A stretch of 64,000 nucleotides of DNA, from assembly GCA_029531795.1 (NCBI GenBank), contig JAPEIS010000010.1:2294001-2358000 (forward strand). Reading direction: 5' to 3'. The translations under genes and the position numbers were made by a program. Each line of letters begins with the position of its first letter. The stretch's first letter is position 1. Shown here one piece after another: positions 23,487-35,347 of this stretch. The notes below the pieces were generated by a model that was given only the letters and a program-made list of their open reading frames with translations, ran no database searches and had not been told where the DNA came from. The stretch is from Sclerotinia nivalis. Lineage: Eukaryota; Ascomycota; Leotiomycetes; Helotiales; Sclerotiniaceae.

Positions 23487-23937
23487 TGTTACGCCGCTAC
23501 AATCCTTTATCATTAAGAAGTGATCAAGGGGTTTATAGAAAGACCGTGATGATTTCTACTAAAGATCAAACAGGGGTTTGGTGAGAATAAAGATATAACA
23601 ATTGTATTGTATAATAATTATAGTGTTTAAACTAATAATTGTTCTTGAGTATAAAGTCCTACAAATAAGGGAATTCATTCTGCTTATATAGATCTCCGTA
23701 TTCAGGAGCCCTAAGAGCCCTCAAAGCTCCAATGCTTTAAAAGCGCTGGGAGCCTTCGAAACTCCAATGCTCTAGAAGCACTGGAAGCTTTCGAAACTCT
23801 AATGCTTTATTATATGATCTGATACTAATATAATCTGTATTTGTTTGTTCCTACGATTATCTTAATCTCATATTAATTCGATCAAATCATAATGTGTATT
23901 TATACGATCGGTTATTGTAAGATCCGTGATTGTAATA
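23487..23937 (-). repeat. 3' LTR of D (451 bp)
   Basis: Plus-strand ends TGTTACGCCG and ATTGTAATA; the termini are inverted repeats (TGTTAC/GTAACA in the right copy). It contains three 35-bp tandem units at 23704-23808. It is richer in C+G than its surroundings and much less mutated than the body of D. Confidence 0.93.
23704..23808. repeat. 35-bp tandem repeat, 3 units, in left LTR of D
   Basis: Units start at 23704, 23739 and 23774; each ends with a ctccaatgctt-like motif and contains an agcgct- or agccct-like core and ttcgaaactc. The right LTR has four units (43282-43421). The 35-bp length difference between the two LTRs is exactly one unit. Confidence 0.9.
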
Positions 23938-23952
23938 CTATCCCTCATTTAA

Positions 23953-24495
23953 ACTAAAGCTTATTTCAAACTTATAAAACGGGGCTATATTCTGAAGAAA
24001 AATACAAAACTTTCTTTTCCCATTATATTTTCCTTCAAAATTAAGAAATCTTTATTTTCTATTCGAAAACGTTCCGAACAAATTCTTCTTGTTCAATCTA
24101 TCAATAATTGTAGAGTTGAAATGTTTCCTTGTTTTTATTATTGCAATGAAAAACTTCGCTATGTGAAAGATATTAATAATCCTCAACGTTTTTATTGTTT
24201 CGAATATGTTTTGGCTCGAATTCCTTATGATACTGAATTTCCTTTGGAAGAAGATTGGGATCGGGAAGTGTTTCATATTTTGGATTGGGTTTCTTTAGAT
24301 AAACAAGAAGAGAATTTAGATTATGAAAAGAAAGAAGCGTTTGTTAAAATTCTGTATTTATATAAACAAAAGAAATTCCTATACAATTGTAGAAAGCGGA
24401 TAACCGATTGTAATCTTAAATATTTGGATAAATTGGATGTTTTGGAAAAGAAAGGATAATTGGCGAAAAAATAAACAAAAAGAGAAAGGGTGGGC
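23953..24495 (+). pseudogene. Antisense Zn(II)2Cys6-like gene carried by D
   Basis: Plus-strand frame open from 23953 to the TAA at 24457, opposite in direction to pol. From the ATG at 24121 the product has 112 residues, but the in-frame upstream part (residues IRKRSEQILLVQSINNCRVE just before it) suggests the original start was further left. Positions 4, 7, 14, 26, 29 and 36 read C, Y, Y, C, Y, Y with spacing x2-x6-x11-x2-x6, which is the fungal binuclear zinc cluster spacing; each Tyr is one G-to-A step from Cys. The next part is acidic (EFPLEEDWDRE), then basic and helical (KQKKFLYNCRKR). Such clusters usually bind DNA or zinc in fungal regulators; function in the element is unknown. The frame reopens after 24472. 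Confidence 0.6.
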
Positions 24496-24642
24496 GAAAA
24501 TGCTTCTGGCTTTAATGATGCTTTGTTCGATCTTTTGGAAGGTTTCGATCCTTTATCTTTTTCGAATTCCTTGGATCCTTTTTGGATAGATCTGGATATC
24601 GTTGATGAAATGCCTACAATTTCTCAGGGCAATTGAGGTTCT
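24496..24642 (+). pseudogene. Possible C-terminal part of the antisense gene
   Basis: Same frame as the zinc-cluster part, after two TAA codons (24457, 24472) that could each be CAA. It is open for 49 codons and acidic, with the runs NDALFDLLEGFDPLS and FWIDLDIVDEMP, ending at TGA 24640. Acidic hydrophobic tails are common in activation domains. The same DNA on the minus strand is the chromodomain C-terminus of pol, so this may be an antisense shadow. Both readings are plausible. Confidence 0.4.
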
Positions 24643-26842
24643 TTTTGAATTCCCAAGTGTTTTCTGAATATAGATAATCGAGTTATTTGATTAAATACTT
24701 TATTATATTTCTGATGTATTTGCAATTTAGTATAATTTCGATATCATATTTGGCGTTCGGATTGATAAATTCGATTATAGTTTCTGGTATATTCGGTGTT
24801 TCTGATAGCGTTAATTCGAGTAAGAATATATAGAATACTAAATAAATATTTATAATATTTGATAATTTCAATCTGAAATTGATAGATCCTACTATTTCTT
24901 CGATTTCGAATAATCCTAGTTTCTTGTAATTTAGTTTATCGTTTGATTGTTGTATTTGAATGTTTTTTCGAATCAAATAAACTTTATTCTCTTTTTTAAG
25001 AATAGATCCTATACTTTGTAATTCGTTGTAATATACAGTTGTTCTCAAGATTATAAATTGCAGATCTAATAAAAGCTATTTGTATAATTTCTTGATTTCC
25101 GATATATTTTTTATTGTTTGATCGGTATTCATTGTTTATAGGAATAATAAATAATAGATTAATAAAATATATCTATAGTTAGTATATACTGATATTACCT
25201 TTGTTGTTTTTGTTTCCAATATATTATATACGAATTGAATTAAGGATAGTAGTTTAATTCAATTGTTTTGTTTGTAATTGATATAATAATATAGATAAAC
25301 TTCTATTGTCTGATTTAGATATTCTATTTGGCTATTTATTTGGAGATAAAATACAATAGATAATTTGCGTTTGATTTCAAACAATACTATAAGAGTAATC
25401 CAGAATTTTGATATGAAAAGTTTATTTCTATTTGAAATTATTTCTTTTGGTATATTATGAATATTGATTATATTTCATAGGAATATATAAACCAGATTAT
25501 CCACTATCCATTTTTTATAGAATAATATTATATAAACAAATTTCGTTAATCTATCTATCACTACTAAAATAGAATCGTATTCTTTTATTATAATCGAATC
25601 CTTAAATATAAATAGTTTAACTATGAAATCCTATACGATAGATTTCCATAGTTGAATAAATAAATTGGGGGTTTTAAGTTGATTATATAGAGTATACTTG
25701 ATAACCTTGTTCTGTATACAAATATCGCAATTCCCAATTACTTTCTCAATTGTAGTTTTCATTTTCGGAAAATAAACTTCTTTTTTAATTCTAATAAAGA
25801 TTCTAATTATTCTTTGATACTTATAAGTTGAAAGCTTGTATTGTTCTCGAATATATTCTTTAACTAATTTGAAAAATATATAAACCCTTCGTCGATACTG
25901 AATCCCTTTTTCAAATTGTTTATATTTTTAAGAATTCGTTCTGTAATAACATCTTATTTATATTTTGCTTTCAATTGCTTTTTGATTGTATTATAATTAA
26001 CTTTAAAGAAAATAGCGAGTTGTGATTTATTGTATACTAATATATTATCTTTTTCCTTTAAGATTATATATATTTCGTATACTTTATTTTGTAAATATTC
26101 CGGTTTTCTGCTAAGAGTATCGATTTTAGTGTTTTCTGTTTTTTTAATATATAAAATGTAAAAATTGTAGGTAATTATGATTTCGGATTATCTGATTTGT
26201 CTTTTATTTAATTCCTTTATTGTAATAAAGTAAACTAGATTCTTATAATCGATATATATCTGTATTGTATATTTCGATTTTTCCAAACAGATTCTTCATT
26301 CCTTAAATGCTTCGATTATAACTAGTAATTCCTTATTGTAAATCTTATAATTCAATTCTGTTAACGATAATTTGCAGGAATAGTAGACTATTAGTTGTTA
26401 TTTCTTGTTTACTTCAGATTAACTTAATACAATCCTTAAAATGTAATCTGAAGAATCGGTTTCATTTATAATCAATAGTTCCGGATTGAATAATAAAAGT
26501 ATTGGTTTTTTCATAAAGATTTGTTTAAATAGTTCGAAAACTTTCTGTATTTTTTCCGTTTATTGAAACTCTTTTTGATTCTTCTTGATTATTTCCAATA
26601 TTAGAATTGCTATTTTCGAATAATCTTTAATGAATCTATAATAGAAATTAACGAATTCTAAAAAGGATTATACTTTTTTAATACTTATAGGTTGATTCTA
26701 TTCTTGAATAATCTGTAATTTGTCTGAACTTATTTTGAATCCTTCTGGAAAGATTATATAGTTCAAAAACTCTATTTCCTTGATGTGGAATACATATTTG
26801 CTAGATTTGTATTAGAGATTTGCTTCCTTCAAGTATACTAAT
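24512..26842 (-). pseudogene. RNase H, integrase and chromodomain relic of D
   Basis: Minus strand, right to left: end of RT with KISSDKLQIIQE and SFLEFVNFYYRFIKDYSKI; RNase H with [20 protein letters not shown]; integrase zinc-binding NCDICIQNK; the core with [17 protein letters not shown] and later ISNRNKLFISKF (Asp kept as Asn); then the basic tail KVYLIRKNIQ (24683-25048) and the chromodomain ILNCKYIRNIIKYLIK followed by YSENTWEFKKNLNCPEKL. The minus-strand stop is at 24512-24514. A chromodomain would steer integration to heterochromatin. Stops replace Gln or Trp. Confidence 0.85.
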
Positions 26843-26847
26843 ATATT

Positions 26848-27010
26848 TGTTACGGGTTCATCTCCCTTCACCTGCACGTGATCATGTGTGCCTTAGGCAC
26901 ATATGTATACACTCACTTCTATATAGTCAGGTTATCTCCTTGACCTTTTTCCTCTTCTTATAATACAATTATAGATCAACTTTACATATACCTTTTCCCT
27001 TGCTATAATA
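26848..27010 (+). repeat. 5' LTR of G (163 bp)
   Basis: Starts TGTTACGGGTTCATC, ends GCTATAATA. It has a perfect palindrome gtgccttaggcac near 26888, an adjacent imperfect one (cacgtgatcatgtg), and a TATA-like box tatatag at 26920-26926 that could be its promoter. It keeps much more C+G than the body of G. Confidence 0.92.
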
Positions 27011-28725
27011 ATTTGTACTACTCTTTCAAAGACTCTATTATTTTACAAAGTGATTTGGTCTTGTCAAATCATTTGTAGGCTTTTGTATCTGTTTTCGATT
27101 GCTTTTGCGTCATTGTAACTCGCTTGTTTTTGTGCGGTCGCGTTTCTTATTTGCTTTTGTATAGTTTTTTTATTTGCTTTTGTATAGCTTTTGATCTTTG
27201 ATTGCTTTTGTGCGATTATATTTATTCGCAGGCTTCTATATCTGTTTTTGATTGCTTTTGTACGATTGTATTTTGTATATACAATTACAATTCTTTTTAC
27301 AATAACTTTTGGTTCTATATTTGCTGATAATGTGATTCTTATTTTTATCGAGGGAGTTCGTACCGGAATCCAACGAGTCTTCGGTCAATGGCCTACTATT
27401 ATACAAATCCTAGTAGAATTGGATGCTCTGGTGATACCAAACCTTACTGTTAGTTTTGATGAACAAACTGTTTATCTAAATCATATTTTCTTTGTTATCG
27501 AAGATCGCTTTATTTTTCAAACTATTCATATCGTTATTCAAACAAATAAGATCGAAGAATTCAAAGCGTAAAATGTTGGGCTTTTTTGCACCTTGATCGG
27601 CAAGCAAGCTCAGCTGGACACCGATAATACTGATACTGATCAGAAACCGATTATTCCTTGCCAAATTTAGAAGGACTTGTCTGTTTTTAAAGACGAAAGA
27701 TCTAATATTCTCGTTTGCTAAAAGGATTATCAATCCTGGAAATTGGATTTGCAATTTTGTTGAATAATCGATTCACAATTTTTTGTTTTTGAACAAAAGA
27801 AGATTAGTTATATTATTAGTCTTCTTGATAATCAAGTATGATAAGAATGCATTACAGATATCATCAGATTTATTGACGATCCTATTTGTTTCGATTTTGC
27901 TGCTTCGTTTTTGATCAAATTGGATAAATTATATATTTCTATGGATATTGAAAGGGAAGCTTCGTTCAAATTCGATAAACTTTCTATAGGTTCAAAAGAA
28001 TCCTTTTCGACTTTTTTCTTCATATTGTCTTACCTAATTAACTTTTGCTACAAATCTAATCGCGAGATTGTTAATATAATAAAGCAAAAGGTTATTGTCC
28101 CTTTTCGAACTTTGATCATTAATGATTCGAATCCCTGTGCTGTTAACAATATTAATGATTAGTAAAAGAAATTCTCTATTTGAAGTCAGAATCTTTGTGA
28201 CACTGAATATTATAACAAAAATTCTGATAATACATTTGTTGCTGATAATAATAACTCTATAGACCTCAATATAATAAAACAAAAGAAATAATAATAAAAG
28301 AATTAACAAAATAAGAAAAAGAAGTTTAATCCTATAGTTTTTTACAATTGTTGTAATAGAATCAACCATCTTCAAACTGATTATTATATTATTTATAATA
28401 TCAACAATAATCTTCTTTCTGATAAACAAATTCCTACTAATACCTTTTCCAATCATAATACCACCGCTCCAACTAATCTGGCCCCCATTCAATATACTAC
28501 CGCTCCGGTTTTCCGAGATACTAATAGATCTAACAATAATCGCAATAAATTTCGAGAAGGATATACTGGTAATTGAATACAAAGCCAACAATATCTGAAT
28601 TAAATACAATAACAAGATTATATCAAATTAGAGAAAGTTATCTTTACATTTGATTCAATCAAAGAAAATCCCGAATAAAGAAAAAACTAATTTTTGCAAA
28701 AAATCATTTATAAAGGAATACTAAA
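27011..28725 (+). pseudogene. gag relic of G, upstream part
   Basis: 27191-27571 is open for 126 codons; its C-terminal half (IQRVFGQWPTIIQILVELDA) reads as protein while the start looks like leader. Further blocks are 27911-28162 (KLDKLYISMDIEREASFKFD) and a degenerate zinc knuckle near 28342 (FYNCCNRINHLQTDYY, where a C-x2-C-x4-H-x4-C pattern is partly lost). H is inserted after 28725. Gag would form the particle and bind RNA. Confidence 0.65.
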
Positions 28726-28871
28726 TGTCACGGGTTCGTAACCCGTTCCTAGCTAGTCTGCATGGCTGCCTAAGGCACCCATCCCCTATATAATCGGCGC
28801 TTTTCCTAGCATCTTCTTTTTTCTTTGTAGAATATCATTATATCTTAAAGTATTTAATTATTATTGTGATA
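28726..28871 (+). repeat. 5' LTR of H (146 bp)
   Basis: Starts TGTCACGGGTTCG, ends ATTGTGATA. A perfect hairpin ACGGGTT-cgt-AACCCGT lies at 28730-28746, a tgcctaaggca palindrome near 28767, and a TATA box TATATAA at 28787-28793 after ccc. This copy is scarcely mutated in its first 90 bp, whereas the 3' copy has about a dozen G-to-A changes. Confidence 0.93.
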
Positions 28872-30800
28872 GTATATTCTACCCTCCATAAAGACTTTGT
28901 TATTGAATGGGAAAGACAGTTCAGTTTTGCTAAATAATCAATTTCACGAAGTATTTGGAAATTTCGATTATTAATACATCGATAAACAATAAACAATATC
29001 TTAATTCGATTTCAATCCAAATCTAGATTTAAATTTAGATTTAGACCTCGATTTAACTAGTACTATATTATTATACATTCGAAATCAAAGATCCTATAAT
29101 TATACTTTAGTTTTTAAAACTATCTTAAATAATTTATTATCATATCAAATACTATTCAGTCAACCCTACCAGAATCATCGATATCCTCAATCCGATCAAA
29201 GACAATACCCGAATTCCGAAAGTATATTAAATCTGTTTTCTTTAATTATCAATAGTTTGTATATAAACTCTCCAATGTTGAAGATGGAGATTTTAAAGAT
29301 CCAATCCTTGTTTCCGATATATTTATTAATATATAGAATCTTGAAGCTATTGTATATATGCAACATTTGTTCAGTTTTATAAAACAAATACTAATTCAAA
29401 CAAAACAATACTGTCAAGAAATATATATATTACAAAGAGATTTATAATTAAACAATATAACTAATACAAAATTAATGATTCAGAACTTTACTTTTCAAGA
29501 ATAATTTGATCAATTATTTATCAACGCAAACCCTATTATATCAATTTATTGATCACAACAAATTATGAAGAATCCTGAATTGTTTAAAAATGAAAAAACA
29601 GATCTTTTGATTCGATAAAGCGAATACGAAGATTGGAAAATAGGTTTATATATTTATTAAAAAAACGATCCTGTAGTTTTCAATATAGAACAAAAGAAAT
29701 TGTTATATATAGTTTCGCTTTTGAAAAAAACAATTCGATAAAAAAAACGAAAGGATATTGAAGGAATCATAAATTATATATCGGAATTTATTATTATGAA
29801 TATATTCCTAAAGAAATTCGATAATCTTTATATTTCAATTGATATTGAATATAAAACAATAATCAAATTCGACAAATTCAAAATAAATAATAAAACTCTA
29901 TTTCTTTTTTTTTATTCACAATTGAAATATTTGGATACATTTAGTGGAAAGACTCCCCGAAAAATGGTTCTTACAATGAAATAAAAAGTCATTGACAAAT
30001 TGAAGGTATTAGTAAAAAACGATTCAAATCTTTGTAAACTTATTAATACTAAAGGATAAAAAAAGAAGTTCCAAATATAAAATCAAAATTATCAGGATAA
30101 TAAGTATTACAATACAAACTTCTCGAGATTTAATTCAATTTATATTTAAAGATAAGCATTATCAGTATTTTATATTCAAAACGATCCTATAAATCTCGAT
30201 ACAATCAAAATCCTAAAATAAATACAAAAAGAGTATAAATACCTTTATAATCTATATCATTTTTGTAAACAATCTGGACATCAAGTTGTAGATTGTAAAA
30301 CAAAAAAACAAACCGATGTTATAAGAAATACAAACGAATACAAAAGCATTTCCCGTGAAAGTAATTATTTGAAAGGTAATTATTAATTATATCAAAATCA
30401 ATAATACCATCCGAATAATTCAATCAATCGAGATAGCTATCAATGAGGAGGATATTAAATACAATTTCAAACTTAATAATATTGTCTCTTTAATCTAATT
30501 AATTATAGAAATTTCCAACAAAGTAATTATCAAGGTTACAATAATTATCAATAATAACATTTTAATATATTCATTGGGTTTGTTGAAAAAGAAACATTAG
30601 TATTATTAGAAAATATATCAAATATATCTTTTTGTAATATAATATTATTATTATTTATATCTATTCAAAAGTATTCAGGAAAAGTTTAACTTTTGTGATA
30701 AATCATTTGTAAAAGTTATCAAAAAATATAGAATAAATATAACGAGCAATAACTAGTAAAAAACCTTTACAATTCAATTCTATAGATAACAAATCTTTAT
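28872..30800 (+). pseudogene. gag relic of H
   Basis: Near 29011-29057 a tctagattt-like repeat encodes a Leu-Asp repeat (NLDLNLDLDLDL). 29796-29984 carries KFDNLYISIDIEYKTIIKFD, aligned with the same block in G. At about 30262-30300 the zinc knuckle YHFCKQSGHQVVDC keeps C, H and C of the CCHC set with only the first Cys changed to Tyr. It is the best knuckle in the window. The remainder is full of stops. Confidence 0.7.
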
Positions 30801-31880
30801 TTATTCAAATCATTATATTTCCAATATATTCCTTTCCCTTCAATATAATCAATTTGATTGATAATGAATGTTCAGAAAAAACATTCGCTAATCATTCTTT
30901 TGTTGATCGAAACAATATCCCAATTTGACTTTTATTATATCGTTGCGAATTTCATTTGATAAATAAAAACATTGCAGATATTATTATTGATTATTTTGTA
31001 ATAGATATAACGATAGGATAATATAAAAAAATATAATTATTCTTCGTTACAAAACTTTCCAAAGAAACTTCAGTTATTTTCGGGCTATTATAATTACAAT
31101 ATTATAATCTATATATAAATTAATGAAATATAATTCTCTCTTTCAATTTTCAATATTGTATGATTCATTGTTATCTTTATAATATATTCGATTCAATACA
31201 AGTATCAATTTCTACAAATGAAGATTATAAATCGATGGAAGATTCTGGAATCGATTTGTAAATCGATAAAACTTTGATATTTGATATAAATCATTATCGT
31301 ACAAAAGTTTGTAATAAGGAAGTATCATTTCAAGTACAAATGATATTGAATTGATATTCTATTCAATATAAGTTTATATAAAAAATCGTTAAATAACATT
31401 GATCGAAATTAATACCAAAGAATGAATTTTTACTATCGTTATCAATTCTAATCCCAAAAGAGCAAATCGAAATTACTTCCAATACCAAACCAGATTTAGA
31501 TAATATTTGTTAATTATAAGTTACTAGTTTTATATCTTTTTGCTAATAGAATAAAGTGAAGGTTATATACTTTATATAAAAGGAATTAGATCAAGCAAAA
31601 GAGATTATCCGATAAGAATGTTTATATAAAATAACAATGGTTTTAGTTTTTCAGGAACAAAACTTTAAGGATATATTATATATAAAAAATAATATCGTTG
31701 ATATATTAACCAAAGTATCTTTGAAGCTTTACGATTTTGTTTATTATTATTATCAATCAAAACATTTTCGAAAAATAATAAAGATAGATATCGAGAAATT
31801 CCTTAATAGTAAATTATCATTCAACGATAACAAAATCAAAGAAAAACTCCCTTTGTAGTTTCAAAACAAATTATCTACTT
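30801..31880 (+). pseudogene. protease and linker relic of H
   Basis: NLIDNECSEKTFANHSFV at about 30851-30905 is the protease active-site loop L-[IV]-D-S-G with Ser changed to Asn and Gly to Glu. IFGLL after it and a later YNLYIN correspond to the flap and I-[LI]-G blocks. The open piece 31637-31858 (ILTKVSLKLYDFVYYYYQSK) is the linker that precedes RT in G and I as well. Confidence 0.7.
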
Positions 31881-33200
31881 TCCTACCTTGTTATATAAAT
31901 ATATTTCCTTTATAATGAATATAAAATTACAAAATAGAATTAATATCTAAAAAAAAACCTTCATATTTCAAAAATCGCCCTTTATCCCCTTTCGAATTAA
32001 AAATAATTCGAAAATAAATCGATAACAATCTTACCAAAGATTTCATTCGAAAATCAAGATTACAAAATATAATCTTATTACTTTTAATAGCCAAATCTAA
32101 TAAAAAGATTTGTATTTATTAGGATTATCATAATTTGAACAATATTACTATTAAAAACCGATACTTTTTACCAATTGTTCGAAAAACCCTAAATACTTTT
32201 TGTAATACAAAAATCTATATCAAATTAAATATTATTGTTACTTTCAACAAATTTCGTATTACAAAGAATAATGAATAGAAAACCGCTTTCATTATTCGAT
32301 TTGGATTATTCGAATCATTAGTTATACCTTTTGATCTTTGCAATATACCAATATCATTCTAATACTACATTAATCATACTTTGTTTGACAAACTAAATAA
32401 ATACTGTACTATATATCTCGATAATATTCTTATATATTCCAAAGATAAAAATCAACATCAAGAACATATTTGTAATATAATCCAAGAACTACAAGATGCT
32501 AGTTTACAAATCGATATTAATAAATACGAATTCGAAACAACTTTTACGAAATATTTAGATTTTATAATCACAATCGAAGGTATAAAAATGGATCAAGATA
32601 AAATATCAATTATTACTTTTTGAACACAATCAACATCTATTAAAGATTTACAACGATTCCTCAGCTTCGCGAATTTTTATTATCGATTTATAAAAGATTT
32701 TTCAAAGATTTGTTGTTCTTTAAATGATTTTTTGCAAAAAGGAATAAATTGGTAATAAAAGAACGATTATACAATAACATTCGAGAACCTAAAGAAAATA
32801 TTTATAACAATTCCAATACTTATCTATTTTAATTACAATAAGAAAACTATATTAAAAACAAATGCTTCGAATTGAACTTCAGAAAGGATACTTTTTCAAT
32901 ACAATAATAATAATGTTTTACAACCAATAATATACTTTTCTTCGAAATATTCAATTGCTGAATATAATTACGAGATTTACAATAAAGAATTATTAGCTAT
33001 TATTAAATCAATAAAAGAATAATAATCAGAATTACAAGAATCTCAACAAAAATTCGAAATCCTAACCGATTATAAGAATCTGGAATACTTTACAACAATA
33101 AAAATATTAAATCAATATCAAATATAATGATCAGAATTCCTATCTTAATATAACTTCTGAATTGTTTATCGATTAAAAACCAAAGCAATTCGATCAGATA
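31881..33200 (+). pseudogene. reverse transcriptase and RNase H relic of H
   Basis: RT blocks: LLLIAKSNKKICIY, FGLFESLVIPFDLCN, then the catalytic box in 32381-32623 as TIYLDNILIYSKD, where the second Asp of YLDD is now Asn (GAT to AAT). The thumb region KYLDFIITIEGIKMD follows. RNase H: LQRFLSFANFYYRFIKDFSK and [19 protein letters not shown]. The Asp-to-Asn change alone would abolish polymerase activity. Confidence 0.82.
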
Positions 33201-34760
33201 CTTTGAATCGCCGACAAAAGGATCGATTTGATAACTCTAATCCCAACAACAAACATTTAAAAAACCAGAAACACATTGTTTTATCTATTGATAGATTTGA
33301 TATAAATCTATACAAAAAACTTACAAACGATCTTTCATTAATTACAACAGATTGAACAATATCACTTAAAGACAAACTTATCAACGAACTCATTAATACA
33401 ATATATAACAAATCAAATATAATTAAACAATTAATATCAGCAATCGAAAACCCCTTTACAATCAAATAACCAAAAGAATTCAGAAAAACCTTACGAATAG
33501 TTATACAGGATTACTATATTTACAATAATAAAATCTACTATTATAAAAAACTATAGATTCCGCTTGATAATGAATTAAAGATATAAATTTTATACAGAAT
33601 ATATTTGTTAGACTTTACTAATTATTTTGATCACACGAAAACTATTGATTTAATCTTTAGAAGTTATTAATAACCACAAATGTATCAAAAAATAAACATT
33701 TATATTCAAATTTGTGAACTCTATATTCGAACAAAATCTCTAAAATCATCTCTTTCAGGATTCCTGAAACTGTTATCTGTTCCTTTTCAATTATAATCAG
33801 ATATTTCAATCGATTATATTATACCTTTATCAAATTATAAACACTATAATTCAATATACGAATATATATTAATAATTGTTTGTAAATTGACAAAAATGAA
33901 ACATTTTATAGATATAAAATCTCTAATAACAAAAGAATTGATTAATACTTTTATCAATTGCATTTATATATTATATAATCTCCCGGAAAATATCATTTCA
34001 GATCGAGGAATACAATTCGTATCAAGATTCTAAATACAGTTTTCTAAATAATTAAAAATAATCCTTAAACACAATTTAGTATTTCATCTACAGATAGATA
34101 ACCAAACGAAACGAATTAATTTAATTCTAGAACAGTATTTATATATATTCATAAATTTTCATTAGGATAATTAAATAAAATAATTATCGCTAACAGAATT
34201 TGCTTCAAATAATTTGATTTCTGAAACAACAAGCTATTCACTATTCTTTACGAATTACAATTTTAATCTATAATTGGATATAGAATCTAATAAACCCTGC
34301 CCTCCAGATATAATAATAGTTCAAAAACATAAATTCTTCAAGAAAAACAAAACAATCGATAAAATAAAATATATTCTAAATCAATTCAAAGTACTTACAA
34401 AACAATCTATTGTAATCTACAAAGAATATACAAATCGGAATAAATTAAATTCATTATAATATACAAAAAAACAAAAAGTATATATAAATACAAAAAATAT
34501 AAAGATACCTTATAAAACAAAAAAGTTCAACAATAAATAAATCGGATTATATAAAATAATAAAGGTCTATTTATATACTTGTTTAATCGAACTATTAGAA
34601 AATATACGAATTTTCCCAATATTCCATCATTCATTGCTAAAACCAGCATATCCAAAACCTTATTTCCTAGAACAAATTTTAATTAACGAATCGGAATTGA
34701 AAACCACAAAAAACAAAAACCTCGAAAAAGAAAACAAAAAAAAAAAAAAAACCAATTCAA
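33201..34760 (+). pseudogene. integrase relic of H
   Basis: Zinc-binding part near 33550-33700, then the catalytic core with SIDYIIPLSNYKHYNSIYEY and IVCKLTKMKHFIDI, the second Asp block IISDRGIQFVSRF near 34000, and the E block LILEQYLYIFI near 34130. The basic C-terminal part includes 34274-34459 (RNKLNSL; QKVYINTKNIK). Stops are TAA where CAA or TGG is expected. Confidence 0.8.
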
Positions 34761-34935
34761 AAATAAATATTTAAAAATATACTTGATAACTATAATGAAA
34801 ATAACTATCATTATCAAATCAAATAAAAACACTATACACCAACCTAACAACCAACATCAAATCTAAAAAACAATAAAAAGACCCTAATCGACTATTATTG
34901 TTTACACCCCAAGAAACCTAAACCATTATCATAAA
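34761..34935 (+). pseudogene. chromodomain relic of H
   Basis: Reads IFKNILDNYNENNYHYQIK, a stop at a Trp position, KHYTPT, then NLKNNKKTLIDYYCLHPKK. This matches the chromodomain of G (39606-39770, with IKWKHYTSTSQPT) and of I on the minus strand (54230-54430). The aromatic-cage positions are mostly kept. In chromoviruses this domain binds methylated histone H3 tails. Confidence 0.75.
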
Positions 34936-35047
34936 TCTTGGATCATTCAAATACTACAATACTATTACCAACTTCAATTTCTACAAAGACTTTACAACGA
35001 TCAACAAAAAAGAAAATACAATTTGTTTAAACAAAAAAATAATATCT

Positions 35048-35074
35048 CAAATTTTAAAACAATCTTAAAATTTG
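35048..35074. repeat. Conserved 10-bp hairpin in 3' region of H
   Basis: CAAATTTTAA and its exact inverse TTAAAATTTG separated by 7 nt. Element I has the same hairpin at 54126-54152. It may act in RNA 3' end formation; role unknown. Confidence 0.75.
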
Positions 35075-35182
35075 AAAAGTAATCTTACAACTCAGGAATT
35101 TGGGGTGTCTAAACAAGATTTTGCTTGAACAATTGTTTTTCAAAAAAAGTTTTATCAGTAATTTAAAAACAAACTAAACTTT

Positions 35183-35196
35183 GAGAAAGAAAATAC
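35183..35196 (+). promoter_or_regulatory. Polypurine tract of H
   Basis: gagaaagaaaatac directly before the 3' LTR, the expected plus-strand cDNA primer site. Confidence 0.65.
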
Positions 35197-35342
35197 TATC
35201 ACAAATTCGTAACCCATTCTTAACTAATCTACATAACTACCTAAAGCACCCATCCCCCATATAATCAGCGCTCTTCCTAGCACCTTCTTCCTTCTTCATA
35301 GAATATCATCATATCTTAAAATACCCAACCACCACCGTAATA
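35197..35342 (+). repeat. 3' LTR of H (146 bp)
   Basis: Aligned to the 5' LTR without gaps. Start reads TATCACAAATTCG against TGTCACGGGTTCG: the differences in the first 60 bp are G to A with one C to T. Confidence 0.92.
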
Positions 35343-35347
35343 CTAAA

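Larger units (their letters stand above)
28726..35342 (+). mobile_element. Ty3/gypsy element H, innermost
   Basis: 146-bp LTRs at 28726-28871 and 35197-35342 with perfect TSD ctaaa (28721-28725, 35343-35347), inserted near the gag-protease junction of G. A purine tract (gagaaagaaaa, 35183-35193) lies near the 3' LTR. Interior of 6.3 kb has gag, protease, RT, RNase H, integrase and chromodomain in plus orientation. It is the deepest level of the nest, hence the youngest insertion of that chain. Mutation is almost entirely G to A on the plus strand. Confidence 0.93.

Noticed and set aside
28034..28615. 193-codon open frame on the minus strand, the longest uninterrupted one in the window
   Set aside because: It is antisense to the gag of G, where plus-strand blocks (KLDKLYISMDIERE, zinc-knuckle region) are recognisable. 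Composition is Ile/Leu-rich low complexity, as expected from antisense of AT-rich DNA.
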